This document shows, piece after piece, positions 7,987 to 15,130 of a stretch of 33,025 nt of DNA. The DNA comes from an uncultured Clostridia bacterium. GTDB taxonomy: Bacteria; Bacillota; Clostridia; Lachnospirales; CAG-274. Made by a program: the position numbers and the translations under genes. The notes under the pieces were generated by a model that had not been told where the DNA came from, did no database searches, and was given only the letters and a program-made list of their open reading frames with translations. The stretch is from contig CALWLD010000025.1 of assembly GCA_944381435.1 (NCBI GenBank), positions 1 to 33,025 of the forward strand, read 5' to 3'. The first letter of the stretch is position 1. Each line of letters starts with the position of its first letter.

Positions 7987-8121
7987 ATTTTTATTAATTA
8001 CAATTAAGGTACGACTTAATTTATTTAATTAAAATTTATAAACGGGTTTTTGTTTTAAATTTTAATTCGAAAAATAATAGGAATACCTGTTTTTGAGCAT
8101 TCCATACTCAAAAAATTGATT
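7987..8121 (+). repeat. Dispersed intergenic repeat, copy A (longest)
   Basis: This copy has four blocks: a 22-base block (7987-8008) found exactly, inverted, at 13092-13113; AATTAAGGTACGACTTAATT (8002-8021), matched at 30652-30671 with one change; TACCTGTTTTT (8084-8094); and AAAAAATTGATT (8110-8121). A hairpin TTTTTGAG-N9-CTCAAAAA spans 8090-8114. The element lies within the 5' leader of rsmB. Copy B lacks the middle segment; copy C shares the left block and the AAAAATTGATT end. Confidence 0.6.
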
Positions 8122-8168
8122 TATATTTTACATAAAATATAAATATTTATACAAAATATAACATTATA

Positions 8169-8197
8169 ATTTTATATTAAAATATAGTAATTTTCAA
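8169..8197 (-). promoter_or_regulatory. Sigma-A-type promoter for the rsmB operon
   Basis: On the minus strand, TTGAAA (8197-8192), a 17-base spacer, and TAAAAT (8174-8169). It lies just past the stop of the 8212-8484 gene and would give a leader of roughly 190-200 nt before rsmB. Confidence 0.5.
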
Positions 8198-8211
8198 GCT
8201 TTAATAATAAA

Positions 8212-8484
8212 TTACTGAAATTTTTTCCAATATTCATCTATTTTGTTAGCATCTACAGCATAATAATATTCATCAGCAATATCAAATATTTCGCTTTCAT
8301 CATCTATTAAAAAATAAGTGTTACCTTTATCTGTTTTTACATTTTTCTTTTTTATTTTATCATTTTTAAGCCAAGCTAAAAACTCTTGTTCCCATCTATC
8401 TGCATATTCTTCACCAAGCTCTTCATAGCTTAATATTTCATCTTTAACTTCAAATATAAATTCTTCAATTTCAAGTTTTATCAT
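8212..8484 (-). CDS. Small acidic protein of unknown function
   Basis: The product is 90 aa, rich in Glu, Asp and aromatic residues, with no signal peptide or membrane segment. It has a central basic patch (KNDKIKKKNVK). It reads as a small cytoplasmic alpha/beta protein; I recognise no family. The start ATG at 8484 follows GGAGAAATTAACT, and the gene begins 2 bases after the rhomboid stop, so it is probably translated from the same message. Confidence 0.65.
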   Translation of the reverse strand: MIKLEIEEFIFEVKDEILSYEELGEEYADRWEQEFLAWLKNDKIKKKNVKTDKGNTYFLIDDESEIFDIADEYYYAVDANKIDEYWKKFQ

Positions 8485-8486
8485 AG

Positions 8487-9065
8487 TTAATTTCTCCTTT
8501 TGTAATATTTAGTTATAATTATACCAATTATTATGCCACAAATACCACCTATAATATGAGTTATTCGTGATACATTGTCTTTAGATACAATAGCATAATA
8601 AATTTCTTGCCCAAGATACATAAAGGCAATAAGTATCATAGTTATAGGTATTTTGCCGTCTTCTACATTTGTAAAAGATGTTAAAATAATAAGCATAAAA
8701 GCTATACCGCTAGCTCCTAAAAGAGCATTGCTTGATATGATAACTTGCACAATACCTGTTATAAATGCAGTTATTATAATTAATAAAAGCAATAGCTTAG
8801 AGCCATATTTTTCTTCAAGCATAGGCCCCACTATAAGAATTATTAAAAAGTTATTAAAAAAGTGCTGAAAATTAGAATGACCTAATATATGGGTAAAAAC
8901 TCTTATATAAGAAAGAGGGTCTGCAAGGCTTGAACGATATACGCAAAAAAACTTTTTTGTAGTATATCCATCTGTAATAGCTCCTAGCAATAAAACTAAA
9001 AGACAAATAAAAGTAAATGTTAATATAACAGGGGAGTTGTACTTTAGTTTTTTTAAATATTCCAT
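8487..9065 (-). CDS. Rhomboid-family intramembrane serine protease
   Basis: The product is 192 aa, with six or so hydrophobic helices, the minimal rhomboid core. The nucleophile is Ser119 in GASG (117-120). The partner His170 is in THIIGGICG. An N-terminal-side HFFNN segment matches the usual H..HxxxN helix near residues 68-72. Rhomboids cut transmembrane helices of substrate proteins; the substrate here is unknown. The start ATG at 9065 has AAGGAGG at ideal spacing. The 52-bp palindrome lies directly upstream. Confidence 0.88.
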   Translation of the reverse strand: MEYLKKLKYNSPVILTFTFICLLVLLLGAITDGYTTKKFFCVYRSSLADPLSYIRVFTHILGHSNFQHFFNNFLIILIVGPMLEEKYGSKLLLLLIIITAFITGIVQVIISSNALLGASGIAFMLIILTSFTNVEDGKIPITMILIAFMYLGQEIYYAIVSKDNVSRITHIIGGICGIIIGIIITKYYKRRN

Positions 9066-9089
9066 AAATTCCTCCTTAATATAAATAAT

Positions 9090-9141
9090 TATATTTAAAA
9101 TAATTACCTATGTATATACATAGGTAATTATTTTAAATATA
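9090..9141. terminator. 52-bp perfect palindrome, likely bidirectional terminator or cruciform
   Basis: Every base from 9090 to 9115 pairs with 9116-9141, centred on TATGTATATACATA. It begins 3 bases after the stop codon of the 9145-9558 gene and ends shortly upstream of the rhomboid ribosome site. It is AT-rich apart from ACCTA/TAGGT, so whether it terminates strongly is uncertain. As RNA it would form a 26-bp hairpin. Confidence 0.6.
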
Positions 9142-9144
9142 TGA

Positions 9145-9558
9145 TTAATTGTGTTTTTCAACTTTTATTTGTTGCATTTCTTTAGAAAGTGTTGTGCTAA
9201 AGTTTATTTTACCAGAAAGGTTAGTTTTTATTTTATCAATGTTAACATCGTTTATAAATAAAGAATAATTTGTGTTAGGTTCAAGCTCTAATGTAATAAG
9301 GGTATCTCCTAAACCTTCTGCTGAGAATGTAGCCTCTTTTTCGTTTATTGAAAGGTTATGTATTGTAGCTCCTGGCACAGTTTCTAAAACAAGGTTGCCG
9401 TTTTTAGAAAGCCTTGTAACCTCGTTGTGTGTTCTGATTTTATATATATTTTCATCTACGTTAAAATCTGTAACTTTAATTTTTTCTATAGCTTCATAAT
9501 TACCAAAGCTTAATGTTTTATCATCGTTTAAAATAATTCCTTCTTGTATTACAGACAT
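9145..9558 (-). CDS. Conserved clostridial protein, sometimes labelled endosialidase
   Basis: The product is 137 aa, entirely beta-rich, with no signal peptide. The pattern (MSVIQEGIILNDDKTLSFGNYE..., SKNGNLVLETVPGATIHNL, LELEPNTNYSLFIND, TNLSGKINFSTTL) matches from memory a small protein family common in Clostridia. That family often carries the database name endosialidase without, as far as I know, demonstrated activity, and nothing catalytic is visible here. The start ATG at 9558 follows AGGAGG with good spacing. It is divergent from the pseudouridine synthase gene and closed by the long palindrome. Confidence 0.7.
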   Translation of the reverse strand: MSVIQEGIILNDDKTLSFGNYEAIEKIKVTDFNVDENIYKIRTHNEVTRLSKNGNLVLETVPGATIHNLSINEKEATFSAEGLGDTLITLELEPNTNYSLFINDVNIDKIKTNLSGKINFSTTLSKEMQQIKVEKHN

Positions 9559-9592
9559 AGTTTAATCCTCCTAAATTAATTTTATAAAGTAA

Positions 9593-9621
9593 TCGACATA
9601 ATAAATAAAATATATTATAAT
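9593..9621 (+). promoter_or_regulatory. Sigma-A-type promoter for the pseudouridine synthase
   Basis: TCGACA (9593-9598), a 17-base spacer and a perfect TATAAT (9616-9621), 61 bases upstream of the ATG at 9683 in the divergent intergenic region. Confidence 0.6.
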
Positions 9622-9682
9622 TATATCAAAAGTTAAATGATTTGTACATAAAAAAAATATAAATATTTTAGGAGGGTAACAA

Positions 9683-10414
9683 ATGGCGCTTGTTAGGCTT
9701 GATAAATTTTTAGCAAATGCAGGTATAGGCACTAGAAGTCAGGTTAGAGATTACATTAAATATAGAAGAGTTTGGGTAGATGGTAAGCCTTGCATAAAGG
9801 CAGATACAAAAATAGATAAAGATAAAAATGAGGTTACTTTTGATAAAAGGATAGTATCTTATGATGAATTTGTATATGTTATTCTTAACAAGCCTAAAGG
9901 GGTTATATCTGCAACTGAAGATGAAAATGAAACAACAGTTTTAGATTTACTAGAAGATAAATACAAAAAGATGAAGCTTTTTCCTGTTGGTAGGCTAGAT
10001 AAAGATACAGTAGGGCTTTTAATATTATCTAATGATGGTAGGTTTGCTCATAACACCTTATCACCTAAAAAACATATAGAAAAATCTTACTATGCTCACA
10101 TAAACGGAGAAATAACTAAAGAACATATAGAAAAATTTAAAGAAGGTATTGTTATTAGCGGAGGGTACAAATGTTTGCCTGCTAAGTTATCTATAGAATA
10201 TAGTGCAGAAAATTTTTCAAAGGTTAATATTACTATAAAAGAAGGAAAATATCACCAAATAAAAAGAATGTTTGAGGCTCTTGGCAGAAAAGTTGTATAC
10301 CTTAAGAGAATAAGCTTTGATGATATAGTGCTAGATGAAAGCTTGCAAGAAGGGGAATATAGGTTAGCTAATGATGAAGAAATGAAAATAATTGAGAAAT
10401 TTATTGAAAAATAG
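9683..10414 (+). CDS. RsuA/RluB-family rRNA pseudouridine synthase
   Basis: The product is 243 aa. The N-terminal S4 RNA-binding domain (~1-60) has VRLDKFLANAGIGTRSQ. The catalytic domain holds GRLDKDT with catalytic Asp106, then GLLILSNDG, HIEKSYYAHI and EGKYHQIKRMFEALG. It isomerises a specific uridine in rRNA; whether the target is 23S (RluB-like) or 16S (RsuA-like) cannot be settled from sequence alone, though Gram-positive homologues usually act on 23S. The start is supported by AGGAGGGTAACAA. It is probably monocistronic. Confidence 0.92.
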   Translation: MALVRLDKFLANAGIGTRSQVRDYIKYRRVWVDGKPCIKADTKIDKDKNEVTFDKRIVSYDEFVYVILNKPKGVISATEDENETTVLDLLEDKYKKMKLFPVGRLDKDTVGLLILSNDGRFAHNTLSPKKHIEKSYYAHINGEITKEHIEKFKEGIVISGGYKCLPAKLSIEYSAENFSKVNITIKEGKYHQIKRMFEALGRKVVYLKRISFDDIVLDESLQEGEYRLANDEEMKIIEKFIEK

Positions 10415-10503
10415 CAAACTTTTATGTACTTTTTTCGTTTATTATGTTATAATAAATTTTAGTCAATAATATAGTATAATATAACAAAAAGTGGGAGATA
10501 ATA

Positions 10504-10665
10504 ATGTTCGAGCAAGAAGTTAAAAAGAAAAGCAAAATAACACCAGGGTTACTTATAATTTTTGGTATTTTTTTAATGAGCATTGTTGTTATTGCTAACA
10601 ACAGCACAGTATTACAAAATTCTATTGAAAGTATTAGAAATTTAAATCAAGAAAATAAAATATAA
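10504..10665 (+). CDS. Small single-pass membrane protein, 53 aa
   Basis: The ORF encodes MFEQEVKKKSKITPGLLIIF and so on. It has a basic N-terminus, one hydrophobic helix (~residues 14-31) and a polar, coiled-coil-like tail (NSIESIRNLNQENKI). GGGAGATAATA precedes the ATG, and a TATAAT occurs at 10475-10480. A strong hairpin terminator follows within 10 bases of the stop. That complete transcription-unit layout is the main argument that it is real. No family recognised. Confidence 0.65.
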   Translation: MFEQEVKKKSKITPGLLIIFGIFLMSIVVIANNSTVLQNSIESIRNLNQENKI

Positions 10666-10671
10666 TAAATA

Positions 10672-10702
10672 TATAAGCCACTCAATAAATGAGTGGCTTA
10701 TA
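10672..10702. terminator. Bidirectional intrinsic terminator
   Basis: TATAAGCCACTCA and TGAGTGGCTTATA form a 13-bp stem with a 5-base loop. It lies between the convergent 53-aa ORF and the 10704-11324 gene. Confidence 0.8.
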
Positions 10703-10703
10703 G

Positions 10704-11324
10704 TTATGGTTTTAATATTTTTGATTTTAAATCTTCTTCTAAAAGGAATAAGATATGTTTTATAGCTTTAGAGTTAGAAGATTTATAAACGGTAGAATCT
10801 TTTTCTAACAGGTTGTTAGAATGTAAAATTATTGTATCTACAAGGGTATTTTCGCTATAAAAATATACATAAATGTTATATCCTATATAGTTTGCACCGA
10901 AATTTTGTCTTATAAATTTTTCTTCATCAAAATTTTTTGTGATAGTAGATATAGTATTTTTATCTTCTATAGATAAGTACTCGTTAGTATCTTTACCTTC
11001 TATAACAACTTTGGTTATGTTGATGTTTTTATAATCTGTTATATGTATAGGTATTTTATAAATAATAGTAAATATTATTATTAGCAAGAAAAAACCAAAA
11101 AACATAATAAGAAATTTTAAACTAGAATTATTTTTATTGTTTTCCTTTTTTTTACTGCTGTTAGATTTAGCATTATGTTTAGAGCTAGAAGCTTCTTTAG
11201 CTTTATGGCTACCAGCTTCTTCCTCTTTCTTTGTAGCCTTTTCTGTAGTTTTTATATTAGAGCTATGGCTAGATTTATTGCTTTTTGTTTTATTGTTTTT
11301 GGTATTTATAGTAATCCACTCCAT
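10704..11324 (-). CDS. Membrane protein with Lys/Ser-rich cytoplasmic tail
   Basis: The product is about 206 aa from the ATG at 11324. The first ~68 residues are low-complexity, rich in Lys, Ser, Asn and Glu. One transmembrane helix (~69-90) follows, then an extracytoplasmic alpha/beta domain of about 115 residues (VVIEGKDTNEYLSIEDKNTI... YNIYVYFYSENTLVDTIIL). The outer domain resembles small lipoprotein domains that sit outside Gram-positive membranes, but I cannot name it. The start is uncertain: neither this ATG nor one at 11357 has a good ribosome site. Confidence 0.65.
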   Translation of the reverse strand: MEWITINTKNNKTKSNKSSHSSNIKTTEKATKKEEEAGSHKAKEASSSKHNAKSNSSKKKENNKNNSSLKFLIMFFGFFLLIIIFTIIYKIPIHITDYKNINITKVVIEGKDTNEYLSIEDKNTISTITKNFDEEKFIRQNFGANYIGYNIYVYFYSENTLVDTIILHSNNLLEKDSTVYKSSNSKAIKHILFLLEEDLKSKILKP

Positions 11325-11444
11325 TTCAAAACGAAAAATATATCTTAATATTAACATTTTAACATAATATTATATAAAAAATCAAACAAAATAATTAAAA
11401 AATCGTATATTTTTACAAACATATAGATAAGGGAGCAAGAAACT

Positions 11445-12794
11445 ATGGTAAATAATATTATTTCGCCAGTTTTGGGAGCTGTTATAGGTTATTTTACAAA
11501 CTGGCTTGCTATAAAAATGTTGTTTTTGCCTTATGAGGCAAAATATATAGGAAGGTTTAAAATACCTTTCACCCCAGGGCTTATACCTAAAGAAAGAAAA
11601 AAGCTAGCATCTAAAATAGCTAGCGTTACAGAAGAAAAAATATTAAATAAAGAAACAATAGAAAAAAACTTATTTACAGATAAAAACAAGGAAAAGGTTT
11701 ATCTTTTAATAGAAAAAAACTTTCAAGCATTAAAAGATAAAGATTATACAATAAATGATATTTTAGAAAAGATATACGATGATAAAGAACAGATAGTAGA
11801 TAACATAGAAAAAAATATTTTAGAAAAAATATATAATTTTATATTTGATGAAAAAAACCAAGAAAAAATATGTAATATTATATTAGAAAAAATATATAAA
11901 CTTATAGAAAATGATGAAATAAAAGAAAAGGTAATATTAAATATTATAAATAATGAAAAATTTAAAGAAAACATATATAATCTATCTTTATGTGATATAA
12001 TAGAAAAAGAAAAGATATCTAGCTTTAAAATAGTTATTTTTGAAAATATACCTAAAATATGTAATTATATAGCAAACAAAATAGAAAATGATAAAGAAAT
12101 AGAGCTTAAGCTTAAAACCTTTGTAAAAAGCTTAATAGAAGAAAATGTAGGTACATTTACAGGGTTATTTTTAAATAGTGATAAAATATACAATAGCATA
12201 AAAAAGAATATAATTTTATATTTAAAAAATAAAGAAAATCAAAATGTGATAGGGCTTAAAGTTTTTGAGCAAATATCTTTATATCAAGATAAAAAATTGT
12301 TAGAAATATATGAAAAATTACCTGAAAATACAAAACATATTATAAAAGAAAAAGTTACAGAAGATAGCATAAAAAAATATATAAACAAAATAAAAATAGA
12401 TAATACACTATGTATTAATTTAGATGATTTTGTTAAAAAAATATTTAAAGAAAATATAAGCAAAAGAGTTTATTTATTAATAGAAAATTATATAAAAAAT
12501 AATAGAGATATACTATTAAATTTTAAAATAAATGTTATGCTAAATAAAATAGATATATATATGTTTAAAGATAAGATATTTAATATAACAGAGAAGTTTA
12601 TTGATAAAGAAGGAGATAAAATATTAGCTGGTATTTCTATATCTGATATGATAGAAGATAAAATAAACAGCTTTGATATGGAAACTATAGAAAACTTGAT
12701 AGTATCTGTTACAAAAAAAGAGCTAAATGCAATAACTATAATAGGCGGTGTTTTAGGTTTTGTAATAGGGCTTATACCTGTTATTTTAAAATAA
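11445..12794 (+). CDS. DUF445-family membrane protein
   Basis: The product is 449 aa. The N-terminal hydrophobic segment (ISPVLGAVIGYFTNWLAIKML) and following motif (PFTPGLIPKERKKLASKI) are the DUF445 signature, as in Bacillus YheB. A long Lys/Glu/Ile-rich middle (~60-420) is probably helical bundles. A C-terminal transmembrane helix (IIGGVLGFVIGLIPVIL) closes the protein. It is anchored in the membrane at both ends; biochemical function is unknown for the family. The ATG follows GGGAGCAAGAAACT. Codon use is even more AT-rich than in its neighbours because of AAA/ATA runs. Confidence 0.85.
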   Translation: MVNNIISPVLGAVIGYFTNWLAIKMLFLPYEAKYIGRFKIPFTPGLIPKERKKLASKIASVTEEKILNKETIEKNLFTDKNKEKVYLLIEKNFQALKDKDYTINDILEKIYDDKEQIVDNIEKNILEKIYNFIFDEKNQEKICNIILEKIYKLIENDEIKEKVILNIINNEKFKENIYNLSLCDIIEKEKISSFKIVIFENIPKICNYIANKIENDKEIELKLKTFVKSLIEENVGTFTGLFLNSDKIYNSIKKNIILYLKNKENQNVIGLKVFEQISLYQDKKLLEIYEKLPENTKHIIKEKVTEDSIKKYINKIKIDNTLCINLDDFVKKIFKENISKRVYLLIENYIKNNRDILLNFKINVMLNKIDIYMFKDKIFNITEKFIDKEGDKILAGISISDMIEDKINSFDMETIENLIVSVTKKELNAITIIGGVLGFVIGLIPVILK

Positions 12795-12801
12795 TTAAAA
12801 C

Positions 12802-12855
12802 TAAAAAAAGCTTTATATGGTCTATATTTATACACACCATATAAAGCTTATTAAA
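12802..12855. terminator. Bidirectional intrinsic terminator
   Basis: AAGCTTTATATGG (12808-12820) pairs perfectly with CCATATAAAGCTT (12837-12849), a 13-bp stem with a 16-base loop. It has A-runs before and T-rich sequence after, and lies between the convergent DUF445 gene and the DUF1540 gene. Confidence 0.75.
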
Positions 12856-12857
12856 TA

Positions 12858-13016
12858 TTAGCTATTTAGCTCAAAGCTTGTACACTCTGTACCTTTGCAA
12901 TCTGTACAAGAACAGTTACCACCAACAGAGATAGTGTTTAATTTACAATAATTAGATTTATCAAAATGTTTACAGTTTGAAATAGAACATTTTATACAAT
13001 TATTAACACCTGACAT
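12858..13016 (-). CDS. DUF1540 Cys-rich small protein
   Basis: A 52-aa minus-strand ORF starts at the ATG at 13016 with AGGAGGTGATAGT upstream. The protein has eight cysteines: CIKCSISNC near the N-terminus, then YCKLNTISVGG, then CSCTDCKGTEC, ending TSFEL. The N-terminal Cys cluster, the central C..N.I.VGG and the Cys pairs before TxF are the DUF1540 pattern found in clostridial and other Firmicute genomes. Metal binding is likely from cysteine spacing; function is unknown. It is divergent from the dipeptidase gene. Confidence 0.85.
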   Translation of the reverse strand: MSGVNNCIKCSISNCKHFDKSNYCKLNTISVGGNCSCTDCKGTECTSFELNS

Positions 13017-13050
13017 ACTATCACCTCCTACTTAATATATTATTTACAAT

Positions 13051-13113
13051 AATCAATTTTTTAAACATTTTATATTTAAAAACAGGTACTACTTAATTGT
13101 AATTAATAAAAAT
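13051..13113 (-). repeat. Dispersed intergenic repeat, copy B (short form)
   Basis: Read on the minus strand it gives the same 22-base block as copy A (13113-13092), then TACCTGTTTTT, a hairpin TTTTTAAA-N9-TTTAAAAA (13082-13058) and AAAAAATTGATT. Relative to copy A, about 75 bases between the 22-mer and TACCTG are missing. The three inner stem pairs differ from copy A on both sides (GAG/CTC versus AAA/TTT), so pairing is kept. It lies in the leader of the dipeptidase gene. Confidence 0.6.
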
Positions 13114-13138
13114 ATTCTAAAAATAAAGGAGAATATAT

Positions 13139-14059
13139 ATGTATAATTTTGCTGATTTACATTGCGATACCATAACTGCTTTATATGAAAGAAAAGAAGA
13201 GCTTTTAAAAAATAATTTGCACATAGATATAAATAGGCTTAATAAATTTAATAAACCAACTCAAGTTTTTGCTATATGGCTTGCTAAAAAATATTACAAA
13301 GATGCATTTAACATTACAAATATAATGATAGATTTTTTTGAAAAAGAATTAGAAAAAAATAAAGATTACATAAAAAAGATAGTTTCTTATAATGATATAT
13401 TAAAAGATGATAAAATAAATGCTATGTTAGCTATAGAAGGTGGAGAAAGCATAGAAGATAACTTAAACAACATAGAGCATTTTTATAACAGAGGTGTTAG
13501 AATAATGAGCCTATGCTGGAACTATGAAAACAACCTATGCTATGGTGTGGCAACACAATCTAAAAATGGGCTAAAACCTTTTGGAAAAGAGGCTGTAAAA
13601 ATAATGAATAGCTTAAATATGGTTATAGATGTATCTCATCTAAACGAGGCAGGCTTTTTTGATTTATATAAAATAAGTAGAAAACCTTTTATAGCAACTC
13701 ATTCTAATGCTTATTCTATTTGTAACCATTATAGAAACTTAAAAGATGACCAGCTTAAAGCTATCAAAGAATGTGGCGGTATTGTAGGTATAAATTTATA
13801 TCCAGGATTTTTAAACAATGAAAACAAGGCAACCATAGAAGATGTTTTTAGGCATATCGACTATATGGAAAAAATATTAGGTATAGATAAAATATGTTTT
13901 GGAAGTGATTTTGACGGTATAGAAAATACGCCTAAAAATATAGAAAATATATCTAAATATAATGATTTAATATTTAAAATAGAAAAAATTTATGGTAAAG
14001 ACGTAGCAGAAAAAATAGCTTATAAAAATTTTTATAATTTTATTGAAAAAAATATATAA
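13139..14059 (+). CDS. M19 (membrane dipeptidase-type) dipeptidase
   Basis: The product is 306 aa, soluble, with no signal peptide. Zinc ligands and catalytic residues of the renal dipeptidase family are in order: H8 and D10 in DLHCDT, the bridging Glu100 in AIEGGES, His167 in DVSHLNE, His188 in ATHSNA, and FGSDFDG near the C-terminus. It hydrolyses L,D or D,D dipeptides; the exact substrate is unknown. The ATG has AAAGGAGAATATAT upstream. It is transcribed alone and ends in a bidirectional terminator. Confidence 0.9.
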   Translation: MYNFADLHCDTITALYERKEELLKNNLHIDINRLNKFNKPTQVFAIWLAKKYYKDAFNITNIMIDFFEKELEKNKDYIKKIVSYNDILKDDKINAMLAIEGGESIEDNLNNIEHFYNRGVRIMSLCWNYENNLCYGVATQSKNGLKPFGKEAVKIMNSLNMVIDVSHLNEAGFFDLYKISRKPFIATHSNAYSICNHYRNLKDDQLKAIKECGGIVGINLYPGFLNNENKATIEDVFRHIDYMEKILGIDKICFGSDFDGIENTPKNIENISKYNDLIFKIEKIYGKDVAEKIAYKNFYNFIEKNI

Positions 14060-14070
14060 ATTAAACATTT

Positions 14071-14104
14071 AATAAGGTTGTAGATAAACCTCTACAACCT
14101 TATT
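14071..14104. terminator. Bidirectional intrinsic terminator overlapping a stop codon
   Basis: AATAAGGTTGTAG (14071-14083) pairs with CTACAACCTTATT (14092-14104), a perfect 13-bp stem with an 8-base loop. The TAG stop of the minus-strand gene (14092-14094) lies inside the stem. Confidence 0.85.
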
Positions 14105-14718
14105 TTGCTATTAAATAAAATTTTTAATATGTTTACACAGTTATCTATACCAATAGAACTACTATTTAAAAATATATCATAAGTTTTTTTGTTATCAAAG
14201 CTTTCTAAAGTATAATATCCATAATAAGATAAAAGCTTTTTATCTAATTTTTTTAAATATTTTTCATATTTTTTTACAACTATAGCTTTATCATTTTTTA
14301 AAACTTTAAGCCTATCTATATCTTTAGAATATATTAAAACTTTAATACAGTTTTCATAATCTTTTAATATATAGTTAGATGCTTTAGAAAAAATGATACA
14401 AGATTTTTCTTTTACAAGGCTTTTTATAGCTTTAGATTTTTCTATAAAAACTTTATTTTGTATAGGTACAAAATCTGTAAAATAAGGTATATTAAACCCT
14501 ATAGAAAAATCGGCAGGGAAAGGGCTTATAAATTTATTTAATTTCCATTCTTCTATAGTATAAAAAATTTTTTTATTTATATTACTATTTTTAGATGCAA
14601 CCTCTATAATATCTTTATCATAATAAAAAGGTATTTTTAGTTCTTTTGATAATTTTTTCACAATTAACTTTCCATTGCTGTAATCTTCTTCTATTATAGA
14701 AAATATAATATTGTTCAT
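14092..14718 (-). CDS. Degenerate cytidylate-kinase-like protein
   Basis: The product is 208 aa. The layout, a beta strand then a loop and VKKLSKELKIPFYYDKDII, fits the cytidylate kinase-like family common in Clostridia (typically starting ITIGREFGSGGREIAKKLAEELGIPFYDKE). Here the phosphate-binding loop is replaced by SIIEEDYSNGKL, so the GxGSGG/R residues for ATP are lost. C-terminal features (KYEKYLKKLDKKLLSYYGYYT, then YDIFLNSSSIGIDNCVNIL) still fit. Kinase activity is unlikely; a structural or regulatory relic is possible. The start is the ATG at 14718. Divergent from the spore protein gene. Confidence 0.65.
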   Translation of the reverse strand: MNNIIFSIIEEDYSNGKLIVKKLSKELKIPFYYDKDIIEVASKNSNINKKIFYTIEEWKLNKFISPFPADFSIGFNIPYFTDFVPIQNKVFIEKSKAIKSLVKEKSCIIFSKASNYILKDYENCIKVLIYSKDIDRLKVLKNDKAIVVKKYEKYLKKLDKKLLSYYGYYTLESFDNKKTYDIFLNSSSIGIDNCVNILKILFNSKIRL

Positions 14719-14814
14719 AAAATCACCTGCTATTTAAGTAATTTAATAAAACATATGTATATAATATAAAAAAATTCTCAATAATATATAAATAACATAC
14801 CAAGGAGGGAAAAA

Positions 14815-14991
14815 ATGAAAAAGAAAGAAAAACCTAAAACAAAAGAAGATTTATTAAAATATGAAATAGCTAAAGAGCTGGGACTTATGGATAAGATAGA
14901 AGAAGGTGGTTGGAAAAGCTTAACAGCTAAAGAAAGTGGACGAATAGGTGGCATAATGACTACCAGAAAGAAAAAAATGAAAGATAAATAA
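14815..14991 (+). CDS. Alpha/beta-type small acid-soluble spore protein
   Basis: The product is 58 aa. A Lys-rich N-terminus leads to LLKYEIAKELGLMDKIEEGG, then WKSLTAKESGRIGGIMTTR and a basic tail. The KYEIAKELG segment and the GRIGGxMxxRK segment match the two conserved helices of DNA-binding spore proteins that coat and protect spore DNA (SspF-like subgroup). The ATG follows AAGGAGGGAAAAA. A gene of this class is normally read in the forespore by sigma-G; I could not pick a convincing sigma-G promoter by eye. A terminator hairpin follows directly. Confidence 0.88.
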   Translation: MKKKEKPKTKEDLLKYEIAKELGLMDKIEEGGWKSLTAKESGRIGGIMTTRKKKMKDK

Positions 14992-14995
14992 ATAT

Positions 14996-15030
14996 AAAAG
15001 GCTATAGTAAAAGCTATAGCTTTTAATTTT
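14996..15030 (+). terminator. Intrinsic terminator of the spore protein gene
   Basis: AAAGGCTATAG pairs with CTATAGCTTTT (one G-T pair), loop about 6 bases, followed by TTAATTTT. Confidence 0.7.
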
Positions 15031-15130
15031 ATACAAACTATAAAATTATTAAACATCTCCTTTTATTTATCAAATGTATATATTTATAAATTTTGTAAAA
15101 AATAATATTATATAAATAATTATAAAAGGA

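Noticed and set aside
9593-9621. Divergent promoter for the 9558 gene on the opposite strand
   Set aside because: TTGATA and several TATAAT-like hexamers exist on the minus strand, but no pair with 16-18 base spacing stood out, so I left it out.
10422-10607. 61-aa minus-strand open frame
   Set aside because: It is a shadow of the plus-strand 53-aa ORF, which has a ribosome site, a -10 element and a terminator.
12488-12835. 115-aa minus-strand open frame
   Set aside because: It overlaps the DUF445 gene in reverse, and its Ser/Ile/Phe-rich composition is what reversed Lys/Ile/Glu-rich coding produces.
14719-14814. Sigma-G promoter for the spore protein gene
   Set aside because: No clear -35/-10 pair could be picked in this AT-rich gap; any call would be guesswork.
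14778-15056. 92-aa minus-strand open frame
   Set aside because: It is the reverse of the spore protein gene and its terminator; the plus-strand protein matches a known family and has a strong ribosome site.
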